This document shows, piece by piece, positions 50,586 to 63,802 of a stretch of DNA of 64,000 bases. Both the position numbers and the translations under genes were made by a program. The number at the start of each line of letters is the position of its first letter. Positions within the stretch are counted from its first letter, which is position 1. The DNA is taken from positions 997,001 through 1,061,000 of the forward strand of contig NC_045142.1 in NCBI RefSeq assembly GCF_008831285.2, written 5' to 3'. The DNA is from Nymphaea colorata (taxonomy: Eukaryota > Streptophyta > Magnoliopsida > Nymphaeales > Nymphaeaceae). The notes beneath the pieces are model-generated. The model did no database searches and had not been told where the DNA came from. It saw only the letters and a program-made list of their open reading frames with translations.

Positions 50586-50669
50586 CTCGCTCGCTAACAG
50601 CTGGTGGTCAAAGTCGACGAGTTGGTTCCCACGCTGAACTTCCCGCCTCTAATCACCTTTACAGAAAGA

Positions 50670-50676
50670 TATAAAC
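50670..50676 (+). promoter_or_regulatory. TATA box of the RLCK-VII kinase gene
   Basis: TATAAAC, followed about 20-60 bp later by a CT-rich leader (ttttttctctctcgtc, ctccttcttcttcttc). It would give a 5' UTR of roughly 210 nt before the ATG at 50,914. Confidence 0.5.
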
Positions 50677-50913
50677 AAGCCTTTTTTCTCTCTCGTCACG
50701 GATTTCTCTCACCGCCCTCTCCTTCTTCTTCTTCAGCGCAAGGATCAAATTGCTGCAGCTACTGGTTGTTTTCGAGTGTTACGTTTGAGCTTCTCCTTTT
50801 CCTCTTCCCCGTCCTCCGCTTCCTTCCGCTTATTCTTCGTATCGTTCCTCTCGTTTCTCTTTTGCTTCTCCTTGTGCCTTGGATCTTGCTGTGGCGGCGG
50901 GGGAGAAGCGGCC

Positions 50914-53900
50914 ATGGGAAGTTGCTGGAGTGCGAGGATCAAGGCGGAGAGTCCGTCACACTGCGTCCTGGACACAGGTGACTTCGACGTCTCTCTCTTT
51001 CTCTGTCTCTTTCCCTCGCTCACTCGGATGCGTCGAGTTCGTTTGATTTCTGGGCGAATGGTTAGGACCTTCGCTTTTTACTTGTTTAGAGTTCGTGGAT
51101 TCTGTTGGACTCTTCTGAAATTGGTGGTGCGCTTGCCGTGACGGTCATCGGAGTTGAGATTGTTTCCATTTTTTGTTTTTGCTGTCGCTGAGTTTTTGTT
51201 CGTATTTTTGTGCTTCTAGGGTGTGTACATATTCCTAATTTGGGGATTGTAGCTAAAGTTTCTTTTTTCCCCTCTTTTTTTTTTTTGGGTGGGGTGGGTT
51301 GGGGGTTGGGGTGGGGAGGGGTGGTGGTGCTGAATGCTTTGCAAAACGTCTACCTAAAGTTTTAGCTCAGGGAGAGAACCGTAGGATTTTGAAAATCAGG
51401 ACCGAAGTTCTGATTGCGAGTGATGTATGTTGTTGTTGTCCGAATTTGGTCGATTACCCTGATTTCTGTGCGAATGCGAAGAGAAGTTTGATCGTTAACG
51501 GCGTCCTTGGAAATTTCTCTCCGGCTTATGTTTTTTCCCCGAATTTTTCTTTTCCAGATTCATTGTTTCCATGTAGAAGCCACCGAAATTTTCTTTTCCT
51601 TGCATGTTGTTGTACACCTCTTTGTTGTTTGCTGAAGTAATTCCTTGTTGATTCTTCTATCTTCAGTGCCCCTTTTGTTAAGTTGGTACTCTTTAATAGC
51701 TGTAGAAAATCTGACATAAGTTTAGCATCAGAGGGATGTCGGTTGCGGCACTATTTCTGCCGTTTTTATATCATCCAGTAAGAAGCCTTTACTAATATGG
51801 TTTTAATCGTCTATTGTACCATAGTCGTCATTTGTGGGCATGCCATTTGGGTCAAGCAGTTATAGTTTGGCTGGTTTTGCTTGTTAATGCTTATCTGCAT
51901 GAGGCATTGTTGTGTATTATTGTGATTTTTGCACAAATTGCTGCAATATGCTTCACATGCTGATGAATTTCCGATTAGATGCTAAGCAGCTAAAGTCATG
52001 TTCCTATTTTTATGTTACACCGTTCACTAGTGTGCCTTTTTCTTAAAAAATTCTTTCTGAATCGTGCTCTATTTCTCTTTTTCTCATTGAACTTTCGCTT
52101 TTAATCTGGTTCAGCTTACGATCCTTTTCCGGTGGTAATTTATGTCTTTCTTTTTTTCTTCTGTCGTTTCTATATTTATGGTGTAATTTGGTTTTCTTGT
52201 TGAAGGGGGCTCATCAAAGTATTCTGGAAAGGATGGGCCTGACCATGGAACTCTCAGCAAGTTTCCGTCAGGATCAGTGACTGCACCTCAAACTCCCAGA
52301 AGCGAAGGGGAGATCTTACAAGCCTCAAATGTCAAGAGCTTCACCTTTTCAGAGCTCAAGGCTGCCACCAGAAACTTCCGTCCTGATTCTGTTCTAGGAG
52401 AGGGGGGATTTGGTTCAGTCTTCAAAGGCTGGATTGATGAAAATTCTTTCACTGCAACCAAGCCTGGCACTGGCATCGTCATTGCTGTCAAGAAACTTAA
52501 CCAAGAGGGATTTCAGGGTCACAGAGAATGGCTGGTGAGACATATAGCCTTTGTTATCTTGTAATTTGCCTTTTCAACAGAATAATTTGTGGCATGCTCT
52601 GGAAACAAGTTTTAGCTGAAGTTGCAAAACTTTTTATTATGCATCTATTTGCGGTATTAGTTGTGCTTATATCAATTTTCTGTTTTGAAATCTGTAGGCA
52701 GAGGTGAACTATTTGGGGCAGCTGTCCCACCCAAACTTGGTGAAATTGATTGGCTATTGCTTAGAAGATGAGCACAGATTACTTGTTTATGAGTTCTTGC
52801 CTCGGGGAAGTCTAGAACATCATCTTTTCAGGAGTGAGTTTCTAGTATTAATTCCTTTTTGCATTGGATATGATTTAATATCAGCTTGGTTGCAACTGAA
52901 GTCTTAGTTCTAGCCTTCTAGGGCCTGTTTTCAAAGTTATAACTAGAAATTGATTCTTGTTCTAATCGAAGAATAGGCCACATTTTGCCTATCAAAAAGG
53001 AAAAAAAGGAAAAAAAAAAAGTCTGTAATCTGTATTTGGTAGATGGCATTACACGTGTGATTGTATTTAGCAAAAGTCATTGACAGCTCTCATTCTCTCT
53101 CACTCTCTCACTTTTTTTCTTTTTTAAAACCTTTTAATATATTCTAATGCTTCCAGAGTGATGGTTTTATACTATGCTTGCTCCATTTTTATACTCTGCT
53201 TGCTCCATGATTAAATCTCTTTGACCATTTAGATTTTTAGCAGTTGTTGGCGTTCATGTATCTCAACTATGTTCAACTGGAACTTTGTAACCTCTGGAAC
53301 TGATTAATAATTGGCATATACTCAACCTGAGCATCATGCCATTTTAATCATTGGAAAGTACTCAACATGAGCATCATGCCATTGGAAGAAGAGATTCCTC
53401 ATGTGCATCAGCTTAATTTTGTCGTTTTGACACATTCCATAAAAGTTTTTTAATGATTCAGGATGGTATATGGCCATGCATGTTTTGAACTCGTGTTCTG
53501 TTGGAAATTGTACTTCTTCATCTATTGATACTGTCAGAACGCAGTTTCAAATGTTTGACATGATTTTTGTTTCCTCCTGTTCTGCTTTTAGTGTTTGATG
53601 TTTTCTCCTTTTTGTATTGCTTGGTTTCTGTCAGAGTAGGATAACAGTGATGGAGTTTGGCTTGCAAGTTAGAGGAAGAATATCTTTGAATTTATCATAT
53701 GTTCTGATGTTGTAGGGGGCACATACTTCCAGCCACTTTCTTGGCATCTTCGAATGAAGGTTGCTCTAGGAGCTGCTAGGGGGCTCGCCTTTCTACACAG
53801 CTCTGAAACGAAAGTGATTTATCGTGATTTTAAGACATCAAACGTTCTGCTTGATTCGGTACGAGCTTCTATAACTTCACCTTCAACCTTAATGTGTACG

Positions 53901-54685
53901 TTAATTAATTGGGTTTCACCATTTGTATGTTTGTATATCTTGTTCTTGTATGTTTCTTTAATTCTTGCATCAGCTTGCACTTTCGGACCTTGTTGTCGAT
54001 TTTCAACTTTTATTTGGCTATGCACAGAATTACAACGCTAAACTTTCTGACTTCGGGCTGGCAAAAGATGGTCCAACCGGTGACAAGACTCATGTTTCCA
54101 CAAGAGTTATGGGAACATATGGATACGCAGCTCCTGAATACTTGGCAACAGGTATCATTTAGCATTGAAGAGAGAGAGAGAGAGAGAGAGTTTTTCTAAT
54201 GGGGTTTTGTTCAATTTTCAGGTCATTTGACTACAAAGAGCGATGTATACAGCTTTGGGGTTGTTATGTTGGAATTGTTGTCTGGACGACGGGCGGTTGA
54301 CAAGAACCGTCCTTCTGGGGAGCACAATCTTGTAGAATGGGCCAAGCCCTACTTAAGAAGCAAGCGTAGGCTGTTCCGCATTCTGGACGGGAGGCTCGAA
54401 GGCCAGTTTTCCATGAGGTCCGTTCAGAAGGCTGCTACACTCACACTCCTCTGTCTATCTTCCGAGCCCAGGTTGCGGCCTACCATGGCTGACATTGTAA
54501 TAGCACTGGAGAAGGTACAGGAAGCACCACCACCTCCATCCAAAGGCCCTCAATCTAATCAGAGGACAGGGCAAGAACGGAACCCCAGGGAGCCAGTGGT
54601 TCAGAAGAACCGCCGGTGGTCCGACGTTACAAACGGCGGAAGAGTTCCATATCCAAGGCCTTCAGGCTCACCACTGTATTCATAG
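50914..54685 (+). CDS. Receptor-like cytoplasmic kinase, RLCK-VII (APK1/PBL type), 6 exons
   Basis: A plasma-membrane-associated Ser/Thr kinase acting downstream of receptor kinases. Exons: 50914-50977, 52206-52534, 52698-52833, 53716-53858, 54028-54151 and 54222-54685; total 1260 nt, 419 residues. [14 protein letters not shown] has Gly2 and Cys4 for myristoylation and palmitoylation. Kinase features: GEGGFGSV P-loop (86-93), Lys117 in AVKK, Glu133, YRDFKTSN with Asp214, DFGLAK (Asp232), activation loop [18 protein letters not shown], and [20 protein letters not shown]. The C-terminus [11 protein letters not shown] is typical of the APK1A/APK1B subgroup. All introns are GT-AG and every split codon restores the family residue. 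No defect is seen. Subgroup assignment is firm; orthology to a particular Arabidopsis member is not established. Confidence 0.96.
53290..53390. repeat. Short duplication in kinase intron 3
   Basis: tactcaacctgagcatcatgc and tactcaacatgagcatcatgc lie about 39 bp apart, within the 882-bp intron 3. Confidence 0.8.
54168..54190. repeat. (GA)n microsatellite in kinase intron 5
   Basis: About 11 GA units in the 70-bp intron between exons 5 and 6. The tract fills about a third of the intron and lies 30 bp before the acceptor. Confidence 0.95.
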
Positions 54686-57060
54686 AAAGGAAAAGGAAGA
54701 CCGCGGCAGCGACATTTGAAGGAGCAAAACTTGGCAATGCTGTTGTATTCTACTACAGCTTTATGCACCAAGCTGGACTGCTGGTGGCGATGATTAAAGC
54801 ATCACGTTGCAGTCGGAGCCCGATGTTTCTCTTCGATCTTTGCCGCTATATCTGGAATTTGCTCTCAAATTGGTAGCTAGAGAAATCAACAATGTTTGAT
54901 GAGAGGTCTTTATACTTCTTTGCATCTTTCCCCTTATGGGGTGTGGAGGAGAGGCCTGAGGGGTTTCTGCCCGGTCGGCTATTTGGGGTTTCCGTTCGTT
55001 TGTTGTACTTGGTGCTTGCCTAATGCTGTAATCTTTTAATATGTTTCATCGCCCTCACTTGGGGGATGCGATTGTGTGTATGTATTTTTGCACAAATGTT
55101 AATCATCATTAACGGAATGAATTCATAGTATCAAGATCACAAAACATGTTTCTTTTGTGGACATGCTGCCTCCATTTACTGGAGGCTGTTTGTGGACTAA
55201 GGCCGGCCTGAGAAGTGGTTGGTGATGGTATTGTTGTTTCCCGATTGCGGAGAGGAAGAATATCATTGGGAGGATGAGAGGGAGAGGGGGCGGTGGTGTT
55301 TGGCCCCAATTATTGAAGTTGCCAAACCTCATTGTCTGGGCAGTTGTCACTTGTCATCAAGTAGATTGACGAAAGGGAAGGTCCTCATAACTCACAAGCC
55401 TCGTTTGAAAAGGTTGCGTTGGTTGGGTGGCTGACCACCTCCCCTTTTTCCCTTATCAGCAGATATCGGAGGCCGTGAGTCACGGGGTGTTGTGGGAGCC
55501 ACGCCTCAGAACTTCGTCCTCTTTAATGGCGGGTTGGTGCCATGGTGACCTACAGTTGCAGTCATAGCTTGTTAGCCGCAGGTGGACGTTCTGCTTGAAC
55601 AATAAATAGAGAAACCCAGTTTAGGTGGCTTTCATGTCATGTTCTACAACCGGATAAGCTCCGCTTGGCCCCTTCACTCCAAACCCAATCTTTGCCCTTT
55701 CACAGTTCGGATGGGTCAGGGTCAGCTTTTATATATACATATGGAACAGTGTTCCATTATATATATAAACAATGTAGTGTTCCGTGATCTTGCTTCCATA
55801 ATTGGAACAGATTGATTGGATATTATGACCGTTTCTGGTGTTATTTGGTATGAACGATACTATGTAAATGTCCTATGAATATGCCTTAATGATTGAGTAG
55901 ATTCGTGAAACAATATAACTAGCGGTATATGAATCTACCTCAATCTATGGATAAGTTCATAGGAGACTCATAGAGTGTCTTTACTATCAAACGCGCCCTT
56001 TAGAGATCATTTGGCACTCGTAACAGATTGTTATTCTGCCTAAAAGTTGACGCAGATTCATGAAACATTGTATTACCGAGTTCCATGAATTTGTCTTAAT
56101 TTTTAGCGCAGTTTCACTGGACAATAGTAGTTTGTTACTGCTGCGACACAGCCTCATGGACAATACTGTGAGAAAACTGTAGCGATAAAATAGTAGGATT
56201 ACCTAATCTAGTCTCTTCAACTTGGCACCTTTTACGTTTCCTTCTTACCATCTGCTCCACACTTGCAATGGCAAGATCTAGGTAATTCAAAGCATCCGAC
56301 GCACTTGAACCTCATTAGTTAGCCACCAAGATATCACAGAAATATAAGTTGGAGTTTTCTATAATTAAGAGCAAATGACAAACCCGTAGGCAAGACTTCC
56401 AAAAACATTTCTAAGAAAAGCTAGCTTACTGTAATTTGAATGGAGACCCACATGGGAGATAATTCTTTCAGGCTCAATGTCTATATTAATTAAACTTCAT
56501 TAATTCCTAAAGAGGTTGGATACGAAGTAAAGAAGCTCCAGAATTCAACGCGTTTCTTAGAATAAACAGGTAAGTGTGCTTGTCTGAGAAATTTTAAAAA
56601 GAAACTTCAAATGCTAATAATTACTCAAGGAATTATTGGCCTTTCAGTATGTGAAATGCCATGCAACCGTCGAATTCTTTGGATGTGCATGTTTCCTTTT
56701 CCTTTTTCTCTTTCTCTCTCTTTCCATAATGGCTTTAAGATTTCTATCAATGCGATGCATGTGAAATAATAGTTCCTTTTCTGGTGATATCTCTCTACTT
56801 TTTGTGCTTAATTCAAAGGAGTGACTTGTGAACTTCACCAAGTTGTAGGGATATCACGCGTTTGGTGCTACATTAAAGGGCACATTGCGGCCGCAAAGGG
56901 AAAGCTATGGGTATTGATTTTCTCTGGACTGGGGGACTCCAAAGGTTCAATCAAACAGTTGGTGATGGAGGTCTTTATTTGAACTGGCCTTCCTTTTCCA
57001 GTGTTGTGATGTGAACTTGGACCAGCATGGTCTGTCTTCTTCTAGCTGTTTTCTTTCTAG
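54686..57060. other. Kinase 3' UTR and spacer, no further gene seen
   Basis: The first ~400 bp are probably the kinase 3' UTR. The rest is AT-rich. At 55,800-56,160, phrases about aatatgccttaatgattgag and gattcatgaaacattgt recur in altered form near 57.65 and 60.6-60.8 kb, suggesting copies of a decayed MITE family. Confidence 0.45.
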
Positions 57061-57061
57061 G

Positions 57062-57218
57062 CTCTCAACTTGCACTTGGGTCGAGAGACTTTGTTATAAC
57101 TTTACTTTTAGTTTTGTGACTCGCAATTGCGTCGAGAGACTTTGTTATAACTTTACTTTTAGTTTTGTGACTCGCGCTCGAGTCGAGAGACTTTTAGTTC
57201 CGAGGTCGAGAGACATCG
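57062..57218. repeat. 51-bp minisatellite, about 2.5 copies plus partials
   Basis: gtcgagagactttgttataac followed by tttacttttagttttgtgac and a variable tcgc tail occurs at 57,080 and 57,131. Shortened copies start at 57,183 and about 57,205. The tails differ (caattgc versus gctcgag). Confidence 0.93.
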
Positions 57219-57234
57219 CAAGTCAAGCATAAAC

Positions 57235-59930
57235 CCATCTTCACCATTAAATTATTGAGTATTGTTCCTAAGATTGGTCCAGATCAATGATTTTTTTTTT
57301 TCCAGCAAACTTGACTAGGACTTCTTCCTCCATAAAACGTGTGCACTTTAACACGATGTGACACATTGGTTATAGTTAAGAGCTCGAAATTTCTAGCTAA
57401 GCGGTAATGTTACATTAAATTTTAAATTTAAAGGGGCACTTATATGTAAAAACATAAAATAAAATTAATGAAGTTTGTGTATGTAACTAAAACAAATTCC
57501 ATGGATTGGCATGGATACTTACCCACAATCTGGGTCCTACAGTATGAGAAAATGATTCTTCATTGGCAATAGAAAAAAATCTTGCCAATAAATGTAAAAA
57601 GAGTTAGTTAGTCATGGGACAATAACAAATAGATTGAGGTAGGTTGATGGAGAGCAATATGTTATAGTGTTCCATTAATATGCTTGGTAGAGATTCATGG
57701 AATTGTTTGTTCCTGTTCCCATTGTCCAACGGCTCCTTTACTAACTAGCTTTTATTCTACCATGACGTTATGTTATCATAATATGTTGGAAAGACACTTC
57801 TAATGCAACATTTTTTTGGAAGACATCGTAGTGTTATCGTTATATCGGTAGAAACAATGATTTTGCTTGTCTTTTTACTACATTTGCTGCAAAAATGTTG
57901 AAACCCATTTAAGTATTCGAATAATTTTCCTCAAAATGCTTATTCAGCAAGGAGTGAAGCCAGGGTAAGGAGCACTATTTATAAAATTTTAAATTTTTGA
58001 AAGGAATCAATATGTAAATGAGAAATTTTTTTCTAAAGTAACGATATGAAAAGTGAAATTTTTTGTGGGTTTGTATAGGCAATTGCCCACACTGTGCCCA
58101 CACCTGCTTCTCTGGGCACTCTGCCTCTTTCATATCCGTCGACACCCCTTGATAAATTAGTAAAGTCTCTTAAGAAAGTAATTTTAAACTTTAAGTCATT
58201 TCTGTTAAGAAGAACTTGAAATGCAGCATATATCTGCACACATCATTCTCATATAACTTTTTTTTTTTATTTAAGCTAAAAACCAATTTTTACAATATTA
58301 CATTGCTCTACATGTGTGGCATCAAGAAAGAGAACAAGCGAGCTATAAAAATTGGGGCTACACAAATTTGCACCAAGTAATCATCAAGTTGACCTGATGA
58401 CTTGTAGTGGCTCCAATGGATGACGCTTTCTGCTACTTTAAATACTTAAAGTTTCAAGGCAAGGGGTTGGATGGGAGTCTCGACTCTTTCCCGAATGGTG
58501 GGTCTCCTCGCTCACTCACCAGGGAATAATTAAGTCTTCCATTTGAACATTAATATCTAGGCACATGCATCTGCCCTTTAATTATAGTGCCTTAGCATAT
58601 GTTTGGTTGCATATACGCTCAAACAAAACATTTTCATCATTGGACACTTTGTCTTGTTCCCCGCTTTCCATTCCACCAAATAAGTGGAAGGATTCATACC
58701 CATTATTCAATGCAAAAATGACTCTTGTTTGTTTCCACTGCCGATCTAAGTCCTCCTAAGAGAGATAAACATAAAGGCCTCTTTGGTCGATATCCTTAAA
58801 TGTTGAAACATAGTTTTGCTTCCAAAATGACATTTAAGCCGTGTTTTAATGCCTACTTTAAACTCGTTATGAAGATGGCTAATGCTATATATCGACCGGC
58901 TGTCTCTTTCCTAGTAACCATTTTCACGTAGGGAAAGGGGGAGATACCTCAAAGAGGCCGAAGGCGCTGCCCCTTTCCCTTTACTTCCAAGGTCCAGGAT
59001 TGTTTTGGGATCTATCGAGACTTAGGTGTGCGGTGCAACACTTGTTAACTAAAGTGTCACATATCCACTGTTTGCAATTAGGAAGCAAACTGATGACTGA
59101 ACTTTAATCAGCATGTCAATCCAATCGGCTAAGCTGTGACAACCATTTTGATAAGACCAAGGGCTAAAAAAAACAGATTCTGTCGTACACAAAAACCGGG
59201 TTCAAAAAGGAACCCATAATCCAACATATAATAGGTGAACACAGTTAAATCAAGATGTTTGAAAAATCAACTTTTGACAAAGCACCATTTTAAAAAAGAA
59301 GTGAATAACCTCTCTCCTTCCCCCTGGCAAATTTTTTTAAAAAGAAGACTCTAACACCTAAAACATCGGTTAGGAGCAAATGGTAGAAAACTTAGAAAAA
59401 GGTGGAAGACATGCATGGGCGCAAAGTTAGACTACCAAAAAAAAAAGGGTCAAGGGAGCCCAGATCAATAGCCAAGAAGGCGACCAGCTGGCTCCTGTGA
59501 TTTGGGTAGTGGTAAGGGCAGCGGCAGAAACCCCAGAATTTGTTGTTAGGAGGGTTGAATTGTAGTTTCAAAATTTTAACAGGTGCTGAAATATTAATTT
59601 TTTCAAAATTTAATATAAACTAAACAAAAAATTGGTAAATACATGAAATTAAAAAAAAAAAATTGAGGGGGCTCAAGAGGCTTATGGACGTGCAACTTGT
59701 AAAATCATGTTTCTTCAATACAAAAATGTTCTTCCAACGCCTTCATCACCATGCATTTTTCAAATACTTTAAAGCCGTTTTTTTTTTTGTTGAAATCTGG
59801 CGTCCAAAGGTTCATAATTCTTGTCACATTAATCAAGTAGGCGACACTCAAACAATCAAATTTGCTCAAAACAACTGCAAAGATTCATCTAGTGGCAAGG
59901 AAGAGACACATTGCCAGTTAACATATGTAC
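57235..59930. other. Spacer, no gene seen
   Basis: AT-rich DNA with a weak copy of the caattgcccacac repeat at about 58,078 and MITE-like sequence at about 57,600-57,740. No coding feature is supported. Confidence 0.5.
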
Positions 59931-59931
59931 C

Positions 59932-60390
59932 TTGTTTGGCTGGCTGGATGAGAAAGACGTGGGCAGTTCGATTCGAATGGGTGCTGGACTACTGAGCTTT
60001 TTGAGAATTAATGTAGTTCCAAGTTAGCTGGTCGCATGAGAAAAGGCATGTGGCCAGTTTCATTTCAGTGGGCAATAGACTCCTGAGCCTTTTGAGATTT
60101 AGTGCAGTACCAAGTTGGGTGGGCGCATGAAAAATACATGTGGTCAGTTCAGTTCCAATGGGCAATAGACTCCAGCGTTTTGAGATTAAGTGCAGTACCA
60201 AGTTGGCTGGTCGCATGAGAATAGACACGTGGCAAGTTCGATTCTAGTGGGCACTAGACTTCTGAGCCTTTTGAGATTGAATGCAATATCAAGTTGGCTG
60301 GTTGCATGAGAAAAGACACATGGCCAGTTCGATTCCAGTGGATGCTATATTTTTAAGACTTTTGAGATTTAGTGCAGTACCAAGTTGACA
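59932..60390. repeat. Five-copy ~91-bp tandem repeat
   Basis: Units start near 59,932, 60,021, 60,113, 60,200 and 60,291. Each carries aagttggctggtcgcatgag, then gtggccagttcgattccagt, then cttttgagatttagtgcagt. The first unit is the most diverged, and the third is shorter by several bases. The ORFs spanning it are not coding. Confidence 0.93.
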
Positions 60391-63300
60391 GTTACAACTC
60401 TATGAGGGATTAGTCCCCTTAACCTTTCTAGTGGGAACTTGGGAACTCTGAACATTGAGAATTAAATGGCACTTTTGCATAATCATTTGCACCAGTTTTC
60501 AATGGATTTTAAAAATGTGTGAAGTTTAACATGGTTTCTAGAATGTTTGCGAATAGTAACAGTATGTTACTGTCTCATGCATCTAATCCAAAAATTTGTT
60601 AGGTTCATTCGACACTTCAAAAAGTGTTTTATGAATCTGCCCCATTTTTTGAGCAAATGCATAGAACAATACCAACATGTTAATGGTTCCAAACAGCCCC
60701 TTAAGAACTGTTTGACAACAGAAACATTTTGTAAATGTCGCATGAATATGTTTTAAAGATTTGACAGATTCAAAGAATATCAGAAACATTGTTCCAAACA
60801 AATTCATGGGATGCTCACAAAAGTGTCCATTTTGCAAATGACCCCTTAAGAGACAAGGTTTTTCAGCTAACACCCTTCACAATTCTCTCAATTGCCATCT
60901 CTTCACCAATTGCAATGTCCAATCTTCATTTTATAGTCTGTCTTACATATGTGGCTGAAGTATACATATTTGTGAGAGATCTCTGCTTGTCAAGTTAAAC
61001 TAGTTCAAGATCTTGGGGTTGAATTTCCAAGGAATATCAAACAGAAAAAAGTGTTTGGACTTTGGTGATACATAGTTCAACACTATTAGCTTGTGGTGGT
61101 GTACCTTGATTACATAAATTTGATGACAGGAAACATTGGATTCCAAAGCTTGTTTAATCAAACATTGTCCTTTCACTATTTTGGTTCTCCGAACTTAATA
61201 TCCCAACATGATTCTCCTGACCATTATTATGCCCAAGAAAACCGATCCATCAGATGGTCATTCGGCAAAAAAATTTCATGTGATAAACAAAGTTGATTTT
61301 AACCAAAAAGAAAAAAAGGGACATGCTTTTAGACGATACCACTGTGTTACACTATGTTGTGAGGTGAGCGTTCAAGGACATACAAGGGGGAAAAATGAAT
61401 TACCCATAATGGAGTACAATTTCATGTCTAATGAATAATGGTTTTAATATCCAATGACAATTTAATTAAATCAGTGAATACATATATATGTATATATGAT
61501 GAGTGAACGATGACTTCCGTTATCTACAGTCACCCAACCATCTAACCAAGGCTGTCTATCTAAAGCAGATGAATGGTTGAGAAAAAAGCATGGAAAAACA
61601 TGATTTTCTAAAAATATGTTGTCATAAAAATATGGAAAAAGCTCGTCTTAATGACAAAAGATTAACCTATATAGTTCCTCGTCCCTCCAGCAAAAACATG
61701 ATTCCTAGCACTTTATTTTAACTTCTTTTCCAATATTGCAATGAATTTTGGGGGACTCATAAGGGGTTACTTATAAGTGATTGATGATTGTCACCATTCC
61801 TTACCTTTTTATTCCTCCCCTTTTTACAATTGAAACCCAAGATGTTAGGGCGTGAGTTAGGATCCACTGTGGGACTACTAGGCCAGGTTGTTACACGATT
61901 TACAAATAAATCCGATAATAATAAGCTAAATGCATTGAATTTTGAGGATGAATAATGGCACAAACAAGAAGGAGAAAACACAACATTTTACACAACCCAT
62001 GCACTAAGATGATATAAAATGTCAGCGTTTTCAGCAGCTGACCACCAAACTATTCCTTCTGACATGAAATAATTGATTACTACTGTTTTTTCCTTCCTTC
62101 GGGAGGAAATCCCATTCTTCACTGAATTCAAACTGACACTCATGAAGCATTGGCTTATCATGCAATTCTCTGCAAGAGTCCAGATTGGTAGGACTTCAAA
62201 ACGAAGATGCTTCAAAGTTGAAATTGGAAATCGACCCCGAAAATCATTACTCTACATACTGTAACTGTTCCATTATCTTGCTTTTGTCCCCAAGTACTGA
62301 AGGCCAATATGAGGTCTAACAAGCACTCCTGCCTGCTAATTTCTCATGTCAATTAGATGCTTTGGATACCTTCTTATGATGGGATGTTAGCGGCAGCATC
62401 TTTCATTTGTTTCTGGAACCATTCTTGTCAAAGTTCAGACCATCGAATTACAGTGATTTCTGTCTTCTCAATGTCCCTGAATGTTCCATTGATTAATGGA
62501 ATCATTTCTTTGACAAGACAGGTGGGGGGTCGGCGGCGCTTTTGAAATGACAACCCTGGCTTTTCAATTGTTTGGATTGTGATCTAGATCCACCAAGTTG
62601 GATCTACTTAATCTACGCGTTGTAACAGGTATAAGCCCTGGTAACAAGATTCAACATGGTTTGCATATATCTGATCGGACGTGGTATGTGCAGAATGTCA
62701 GATCCACCCAAAGAAAACTGATTCAATCAGAGATACAAATGTAGATCCAGACCTGAAGGTTTCTGTAAATAAAGCCATGAGTTGAACTGCCATGGATTTG
62801 GTTTATAAACAACTATATAGGATGGGTTTAGGTGCAATTCATTAGTAGGATCTACTTCAGAAGTTTCTCTGGAGGATACAGATGGATTCTGTCTGGATTT
62901 GCTCTAGCAAATCCAAGTAATTCATCAGATAGATTGGGAAGGAAACCAAACCCAGATGCCGAAATAATTAGTCAGATTTGTTAAGTTGGGTGTAGATGTG
63001 ATTGAACATCAGACCAAAACTTGTTTGGAGCGATTTGCACGTGTGAGAGTTCTTTGTGCGATCACTACAAAGCATTTGAGGTTTTCAAGTGCTTTTTTTT
63101 TTTTTGCACAAAGCACTTATATGTTGAGAAATAGATTTATGGATGGTATCAAATATGCAGTATTTACAAAAAAAAGTATTTGGTTATTGGGGAACAATCA
63201 ATATACTTCTAAGTCGAATAAAGATCAATGAATCCAACTCTTGACTATGCATGTTATAGTCTCTAAACTGGAATGAATTTAAAGCATATAGGCATTTCAA

Positions 63301-63400
63301 ACTTCAACATAAGTATATTATAGATCAGTTCTGCAATTAAATTCAGATTTTATGCAGCATCTATGCAGGCAAGCCTTTACTTCTCCCCAGATCCTATAAC
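60391..63400. other. Spacer, no gene seen
   Basis: No gene is supported. At 60,590-60,850 the phrases ccaaacagccccttaag and tgaccccttaagagac, with repeated acagaaacatt motifs, suggest a decayed MITE-like copy. Confidence 0.45.
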
Positions 63401-63802
63401 ATGGAAGCCCAAGTTTCAACCCATTTCAATAATCTTGCTTACATGCCTAATCCAGAATCTAAAAATGAACATTTTCGTACAAAGTCGAGTTTTCATTTGA
63501 ATTCAGGCTCGCACTTACCCGGTCTTGACGATGGGGCCGAGTATGGGTCAGCCACAGTGACCAAAATTTTTAAGCCGGACCAGGCATTCGACGCAACCCT
63601 GAACCATGGGCTGTTCCACATTCACTTCTCATACAAAGACAAGCAAAAGAAGTTGGTAGGTGTTGATTTGATAGAGGGCATTGCATCCTGTCGTTTGGTT
63701 GCAAGCAATCAAAGACAGCCCGAGCCCTGCCCCTCTGCGCACCCTGCCACAGGTTCACTGCATTGTGCAAGCCAAGGTCTATCCAAGCCCTGTGCTCCAT
63801 GA
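63401..63802 (+). CDS. Unassigned 133-codon ORF, doubtful
   Basis: It begins at a true ATG and runs to a stop before 63,803. The middle (FDATLNHGLFHIHFSYKDKQ) and the Cys/Pro-rich end match no family I know. No splice-linked partner, promoter or membrane or signal segment is evident. It could be an exon of a gene continuing past the window, a transposon piece or chance. A telo-box-like AAACCCTAG follows at about 63,870. Confidence 0.2.
   Translation: MEAQVSTHFNNLAYMPNPESKNEHFRTKSSFHLNSGSHLPGLDDGAEYGSATVTKIFKPDQAFDATLNHGLFHIHFSYKDKQKKLVGVDLIEGIASCRLVASNQRQPEPCPSAHPATGSLHCASQGLSKPCAP

Larger units (their letters stand above)
44278..50660. other. Long intergenic region, no gene seen
   Basis: 6.4 kb without a supported gene. 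GC-rich patches near 45,250-45,780 and 46,860-47,110 give short ORFs on several frames without family resemblance. Dispersed repeat copies at about 46.1, 46.3 and 48.4 kb are listed separately. A short aaaag-type run lies near 48,932-48,955. Confidence 0.5.

Noticed and set aside
50604-51141. ORFs of 92-125 codons around kinase exon 1
   Set aside because: Out of frame with the kinase start or antisense, biased by CT-rich leader sequence. The spliced kinase model uses a different frame with family-like N-terminus.
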